DNA from: Gaertneriomyces semiglobifer
Lineage: Eukaryota > Chytridiomycota > Chytridiomycetes > Spizellomycetales > Spizellomycetaceae
Assembly (NCBI GenBank): GCA_025558075.1
Contig: JAHLKF010000022.1
Span: 273,407-337,406 of the forward strand
Length of the DNA: 64,000 nucleotides
Reading direction: 5' to 3'
In this document: positions 59,452 to 64,000 of the stretch, in pieces
Layout of the letters: every line of letters starts with the position of its first letter
How positions within the stretch are numbered: position 1 is the first letter of the stretch
Translations under genes and position numbers: made by a program
Notes under the pieces: generated by a model
Databases searched by the model: none
What the model saw: the letters and a program-made list of their open reading frames with translations, nothing else
What the model was told of the DNA's origin: nothing

Positions 59452-60463
59452 TTAGGCGTTTGCCTTTGTTCCGCAGAACGGCGCTTTACTTGGTTTATTT
59501 CCCGTCGTAATAGCCAGAAGGCTGGACAAGTCCATTGCCGTTCCTTCCTTTTCCTGCTCAACCAATATTGAATGTAGGTTCAACGTAGTCGATGCAGCAC
59601 TCATACGTACGTGTTTGTAGCTCAGCATCATGTCTTTGAAAGCGCTAAAGTCGCCGAGAGTCGTAAGTACGTCAAACACATCGCCTTGAAGTCTTTCTGG
59701 GCTAGTAAAGGTACACTTAGCGAAATGGACCGCAGCTTTGAATGCATTGGTACATACCTCATCATCGACATGAATTTGGGCATGGAAAACCATTTTAGTC
59801 GGGCCTGTAGCCGCTTCTCAATGTAACTTTCTAGCATAGAAACCTAAGCAAAGCTGATGGTTGGATCGCGCTAGGTGGGTCAATTTCATCCAGTTACAAC
59901 GGAGCCGTACATATTGATGAAAGATATCCGTGTAAATCAGCTTATTTTCGTCATCATCTGTGAAGTGATGGCAGTACTTTGAAAGAAATGCTTGGTCTAG
60001 CTGAATGAAGGCCGGATCTGTTGTATTGGCGGTTAGCAATATGTGCAACAGCGACGGGGCATATGAAATTTCTCACCCATTAACATCTCTTCCAACTCTC
60101 CGACTGCTTCATCGAACTGAATATCCTCTTCATTTGTAGCGCTATCCAATTTACGTTTAGTTGGATCCTTTACAACTCTATTCGGGTGATGTTCAGCGCA
60201 CACCTTGCGACGAACAGGTCTTCCTCACTGAAATGCAGGTCTTGGGTGGACATACGTGGATAATCTACATCCCCGTGGTTAACGTCCGCGTTGAACAGAT
60301 GCAATTCTCGAGAATCATACCAAACCGGGCTGTTGCTGCCATCTTCACTTGGTCTACTTGAGCTGCGAGAACTTTGTTGGTCAACTTTCAGGTCGCGAGA
60401 TCTACACGCGTGCGCGTTCAGCACTTTACATTCCACCTCAGTAATCAGCGAACGTGAATCCAA
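59452..60463 (-). CDS. ARL2BP: ARL2BP/BART, effector of ARL2/ARL3
   Basis: Binds ARL2/ARL3-GTP; in animals at basal bodies and needed for cilia. The BART domain assembles over several exons: FDEAVGELEEMLM, DPAFIQLDQAFLSKYCHHF, DENKLIYTDIFHQYVRL, ESYIEKRLQARL, GDVFDVLTTLGDFSAFKDMM and GTAMDLSSLL. These match animal ARL2BP in order and spacing. Exon 1 (60463-60256) is a 69-residue extension without a known domain (MDSRSLITEVECKVL...). It joins the core through an 80-nt intron (60176-60255, GTATGT donor, ATAGAG acceptor). The C-terminus is short (PSKAPFCGTKANA). The N-terminal exon is the least certain part. Confidence 0.88.
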
Positions 60464-60809
60464 CGACGACTGGTAGTCAGTGAGCTACATAATTGGAACC
60501 AAATGACGAGATTGTTAGAGGCCTGTTTTTCACGTCAAAGTTCACTCCTGGATATAGGCGTACCAGAAGTTATGCATTTTGAATTACGTGATCTTATTCT
60601 CAAAGCATCTTCATGATGACGACTGAACTTCTGTCGAGTCCAATAGGTATAACTACTCTCTACTCTAGTAATAGGGGCACTACGAACGCCTGTAACCACT
60701 TTGCCTTTACTGCAGCACACTCTAGCAATAGGGGCACTGCATACTCTAGTAATAGGGGAACTACAAATGCTTGGCAACCATCTTAAGTAGAAGTTGCGTG
60801 TATATTTAC
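60464..60809. other. intergenic region with AATAGGGG repeats
   Basis: It lies between ARL2BP (start at 60463) and the F-box protein (stop at 60810), both on the minus strand, so this is ARL2BP's promoter side. It contains the repeat cluster listed separately. Confidence 0.5.
60662..60764. repeat. three copies of ACTCTAG[TC]AATAGGGG[CA]ACT
   Basis: Copies begin at about 60662, 60719 and 60743. Each contains AGGGG, the core of the fungal stress-response element (STRE). They lie 200-300 bp upstream of the ARL2BP start. Confidence 0.75.
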
Positions 60810-61877
60810 TTACTGAATTCTAAGAATCGTCACCGTAGCTTGGAGGTCGCAGTGTACGCAACCGTGAGGTGAAGCCTGAATTTGGTACCGCACGGGGTCA
60901 ATGGGTTGCCCTCTTCTCCATGCGACTCGATGCTTTAGCGGGCAGAATTTCGCCCTAACCATAACGGTCTCCAAACTTTCACAGCGCTGTAAGAAGGCAA
61001 AGAATGCCGTAGCTTGATCAGGTTCAATGAACGCAAGTTGGTGAGTAATCTCAACTTCTCGCAAGAACGGGGCATGTATGGTCAGCGACGCAAGAACTTC
61101 TGGATGCATATCCATAGTCCGTAACCGGATGCGCTTGAGAGGTTCCATGTTGCGTAGCATAACAGACAGAGTTTGGTCCACGGGAATGGGCCATTCATGC
61201 TCTACGACCAGCTCGTCCAATTTGCGCCCGATGGTTTGGACGAGACGGACCGGAATATCAGTGGGTCCGTCAAGGAAACTGCCATTTTCCAGCTTCAGAG
61301 TCACACTCTGGATATCACACTGGGCCAGCGCACTGGAGAGACGCGTCAAGGCACGACCTAAGTCGTCTCTGTCATTCACCAACAGGCAGCCATCCCCAAT
61401 ATTTAATGCCAGAGTGACCTATGTCCCGGATTAGAAAAGAGAAGCGTGTCAAAGTGCCGAATTACAACTTACGTGTTGCAATTTGGGAAGCCTATACAAA
61501 GCTTTCCGCACCTTCTTCAGCATTGTCCGAACCGCTTCCGACATTTTCCCAACAACGTAGACGTCTTCCCCCCAAGCCGGTATCAACCTGACATTAATTG
61601 ACATGCTCCTCACATAGGAGGCATACGTGCAATATCCATCTTTTGCTCTCAACGAACGCATCAATGCATCAAAAGCTTGAGGTCGGTGAGAGGCAGGAAC
61701 GTGATGGCAACTATCTGCCACGATCATCACGTCCAAATGCTTCCATAAAAAAGGCATGGCGGCATACGACCATTCGCGATTTACTCGCGCGCACGTCGCC
61801 AGTTCGGCGGTTGACAGTATCTCATCCTTATACGCGATCCTAAACAAATGCAGTAAAATGTCCAGATTCAACGCCAT
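60810..61877 (-). CDS. F-box-like protein
   Basis: The N-terminal helices NLDILLHLFRIAYKDEILST, then ATCARVNREWSYAAMPFLWK, have the Leu/Ala/Trp pattern of a fungal F-box that binds Skp1 (the canonical Pro is missing). The C-terminal part has irregular leucine-rich segments (LERLIRLRTMDMH-like, REVEITHQLAFIE). Two exons join at KLQHV|TLALNIGDG over a short intron near 61390-61475. The start at the ATG at 61875-61877 gives MALNLDILLH. It ends VTILRIQ at 60810. Cullin-1 is in the same window, but no functional link beyond the SCF class can be claimed. Confidence 0.72.
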
Positions 61878-62461
61878 TTGACTTGAAGAGAGTCTGACAA
61901 GATGCAACGAAAAATTGAAGGTACCGAAATCTTGGATGGGATATCGGGCCTTCTCCCAGCACTCGTTTTATATGCTGGAGACATTCTTTATTTCACGTCT
62001 TGGAATCCACGGTTTCCCAAAATAAGTCGGATCCTCGGACCCCCCCCCCCCCCCCACGCTAGGAATAGTCCGTTTTTGTTCGCCAGATAGAAATGGTCCA
62101 CGGTTAACACGTTCCGTTTAGGTACGTTCGCTGATGAGAAAATGGTGCGACAGATTTGCATCCAGAAATTGATGGCGGCTCCTGGGGCGTCCAGAGAGAA
62201 CCAGTTGAATATGAATACAGGCACCTGTATGCCGTGGCCATTTCTTTTAATAACTGGTGACGCTTGAAGGTGATCTAAACTGATGGGAAATTAACGCGCA
62301 CCTAGCGTCTTTCGCGCGCTCGACAACGAGGAGTCCGAACCGAGTTTGACCATAAGTATTGATGTTAATTCATTGGACGTAGGCGATCATGCGAATATTA
62401 GCTGGCATCGTTTTCCGGCTATCCGTCCACCATGTGTGGGTTTTCATAATTGTAGCACCAT
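61878..62461. other. intergenic or unresolved region with a 16-C homopolymer
   Basis: The run of C at 62040-62055 lies inside weak open frames on both strands. A minus-strand stretch at about 62060-62220 (FNWFSLDAPGAAINFWMQIC) is protein-like and might be an exon or a decayed gene, but I could not connect it. Confidence 0.35.
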
Positions 62462-62710
62462 TCAATCGCACTCTACAAACCGAAGAACAGCAATCATATG
62501 GGCCTTTATAGCAACATGAAATGCTGATAAAACTAACCCTTTGAGAAGGCGTTCCAGCCGTGGTGGCAGCGTCGCTCCGAGTGCGCGTCGACTGAGTGTG
62601 ACCTGCAATTCTCGATGAGTTAAAGAATTGATTCTGTTGGATATGAAGTGAGCAGCAGAGTTGGATACTGAAGCACGGCAGTGCCCACAGAGTAAGTTGC
62701 AGCGGAACAT
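62462..62710 (-). CDS. candidate small Cys-containing protein or 5' exon
   Basis: It starts MFRCNLLCGHCRASVSNSAA, then a helix (INSLTHRELQVTLSRRALGA), and reaches a good donor (CTCAAAG|GTTAGT) near 62535. The paired CNLLCGHC is zinc-ribbon-like, recalling Yippee/Mis18-type starts, but this is too short to assign. If the donor is used, the gene continues downstream through sequence I could not join. Confidence 0.35.
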   Translation of the reverse strand: MFRCNLLCGHCRASVSNSAAHFISNRINSLTHRELQVTLSRRALGATLPPRLERLLKGLVLSAFHVAIKAHMIAVLRFVECD

Positions 62711-62766
62711 GTTGTGAATCAGCTATATGTAATATACGTAGTTCCCAAATCGTGAACGACTTCCAG

Positions 62767-63473
62767 CTACTGGACGCTTAGTTTGCGAACTAGTATGATA
62801 GCGTTCGGGTCACTTCCTTGTTTGTAATATCCTTCTACAGATGACTGAACTTCAAATCCTCTCTTCGTATAGAACTGTATTGCTTCCTCGTTTGATGACT
62901 GCACGTGGAGATAGATCTCCGTTATCTTCTGTTTGCGCTTTTTGCATTCCTCTATAATGTGGTCGAGGAGCATAGTACCTAGTGGGACAATAACAATCAG
63001 GCATATTCACAGGACAAGTATGGAAAGAATGCACCAATCATACCTAGACCGAGTTTACGGTACGCAGCAAGTACGCCAAGCGTTGCCATGTACAGTTTCG
63101 TTGCACTTTTGTCATTCCCAGCTGGCTCCTCGATACATACTACTCCACCCACGGCAGCATCGTTGAAAAGGGCTATGCAGTACGGTCGGTGCCTGCACTA
63201 AAAGACTAGCAGATCTGTCCACTTACCCAGCTTGGCAAACTCTCCTGCTTTTAACGCATCTTTGTAAAACTTTTCTGAGTATCGCACCGGAAATATCACA
63301 GAGCTTATGACTTTCAATTGTCCGATGTTGTTCGGGTTCAAGTCCCCAACGCACTTTCGAAATGCCTTGGCCTGCACGGATTGGTTTTGCACGCCGTTCA
63401 CCGAGGCGGCGGCCGACGTGGTCGGCTCACTTTCAGGAGTAGTCATCTGCGGCTCCATGATGAGTCGTCCCAT
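62767..63473 (-). CDS. NAA50: N-alpha-acetyltransferase 50 (NatE catalytic subunit)
   Basis: GNAT acetyltransferase acting on nascent or N-terminal Met residues; in animals needed for sister-chromatid cohesion. The order matches human NAA50: NIGQLKVISSVIFPVRYSEK, FYKDALKAGEFAKLG, NDAAVGGVVC, KLYMATLGVLAAYRKLGLG (acetyl-CoA loop R-x-x-G-x-G), EIYLHVQSSNEEAIQFYTKR and GFEVQSSVEGYYKQG. Three exons. The start is at 63473 (MGRLIMEPQMTTPESE) or the in-frame ATG near 63446. The family lacks the long Ser/Thr/Ala N-terminal extension seen here. It is divergent from the TRIP4-like gene. Confidence 0.93.
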
Positions 63474-63708
63474 AGCACACCGTAGAGAAGGCGCTTGATC
63501 GTACTTACCGGTCCGTCTGCGTAGTCTGCAACGAAATGTCTCGTTGAATGTCAATTCGGTGCAAAAGTCTGCGTCGTGATATCGATTATGCCTCGCAAGG
63601 CTGGCAAACTCTCCCACCACCACGAACCACCAGACGAGGGAACAGAGGTCTCCCCGGAAGAAGAGAGGGAGGTGAATTTAGCTGTTGCGAAGAGATACTG
63701 AGTCTGAG

Positions 63709-64000
63709 ATGGCTTCCAAGTTTGACAATCTGGAGAATTGGACAGCAGATCGCCTGTCACTTCTGCTTGGGCTTGGTGAGGAAGATGTCCGGCAAATGAT
63801 ACCGTACTTGATGAGTATCCCGACTGCAGAAGAGCTTTCTCAGCATCTTAGTGTATGCCGAATCGTCTATCACCTGTTGTTGGCCCAGGCACTAATGTAT
63901 GCTTGACTTCCAGGGCATCCTTGGCGACGATCCTCTTGCAGTTGAATTCATTCAAGAACTCAATGTGAAAAGATTTCCACCCATTCAGAAGCAAGGAGCA
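63709..64000 (+). CDS. TRIP4: 5' part of TRIP4/ASC-1-like protein (cut by window end)
   Basis: Only the N-terminus is in the window. It reads ASKFDNLENWTADRLSLLLG, then EEDVRQMIPYLMSIPTAEEL. After an intron (donor GTATGCC, acceptor CTTCCAG near 63913) it reads GILGDDPLAVEFIQELNVKR. The order of a helix, IxxYLxSIxxAEEL and GxLGD..xFIxEL matches activating signal cointegrator 1 (TRIP4), the adaptor subunit of the ASCC ribosome-rescue helicase. The zinc-finger and ASCH domains would lie beyond the window, so the assignment is moderate. Confidence 0.65.

Noticed and set aside
60178..60203. A 26-nt intron in ARL2BP
   Set aside because: It keeps frame but is far shorter than all others here. An 80-nt intron with a GTATGT donor and ATAGAG acceptor joins the same exons in frame.

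Overview
The window is nuclear DNA of a gene-dense, intron-rich fungus. Introns are mostly 50-80 nt with GT-AG ends (two look like GC-AG), intergenic gaps are short, and most proteins are opisthokont-like. A fungal-type glutamine:fructose-6-phosphate aminotransferase (chitin precursor pathway) sits beside cilium genes: the cytoplasmic dynein-2 intermediate chain WDR34/DYNC2I2, the dynein-assembly factor Kintoun, ARL2BP/BART and a SAM-kinesin-13 resembling KIF24. That mix, plus an Integrator subunit (INTS3) that yeasts lack, points to an early-diverging zoosporic (flagellated, chytrid-like) fungus. This is inference; no rRNA or other marker is present to fix the lineage. I saw no tRNA or rRNA gene, transposase, CRISPR array or prokaryotic operon.

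Layout. 1-9 kb: the 3' end of one gene, an SLC25 carrier, a long gap with a TATA-like box and nested inverted repeats, two unrecognised genes, a glycosyltransferase-like gene and a FabG-type reductase. 9-17 kb: a gap with a TATA box and a 107-bp tandem repeat, then FRA10AC1 and REXO2 (divergent), the kinesin-13, a poorly resolved stretch, and a synaptobrevin. 17.5-28 kb: an insulysin-type M16 peptidase, a secreted I9 inhibitor, a CDK9/Bur1-like kinase, an unknown protein and GFA1. 28-34 kb: WDR34 and Kintoun head to head, then TSTD2 with repeated upstream ORFs. 34-43 kb: a short-chain dehydrogenase, MRD1, YOP1 and cullin-1. 43-51 kb: INTS3 in about 20 exons, a TOPORS-like RING ligase, an inositol polyphosphate kinase and an unknown Ser-rich protein. 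51-64 kb: a protein with a BIR-like motif, ZFYVE19/ANCHR, a membrane-anchored hexokinase, an LRR protein and myosin regulatory light chain (start codons 9 bp apart), ARL2BP, an F-box protein, NAA50, and the 5' end of a TRIP4-like gene.

The genes do not form one pathway. Shared themes are flagellum and microtubule biology, RNA processing (FRA10AC1, REXO2, MRD1, INTS3, CDK9-like), ubiquitin (CUL1, F-box, TOPORS) and wall/sugar metabolism (hexokinase, GFA1). I found no convincing new multi-gene system. The best leads are the shared WDR34/Kintoun promoter, the duplicated start-codon cassette of TSTD2, the RLC/LRR start arrangement, and the BIR-like protein. Exon boundaries were read by eye from splice signals and frame and need RNA evidence.
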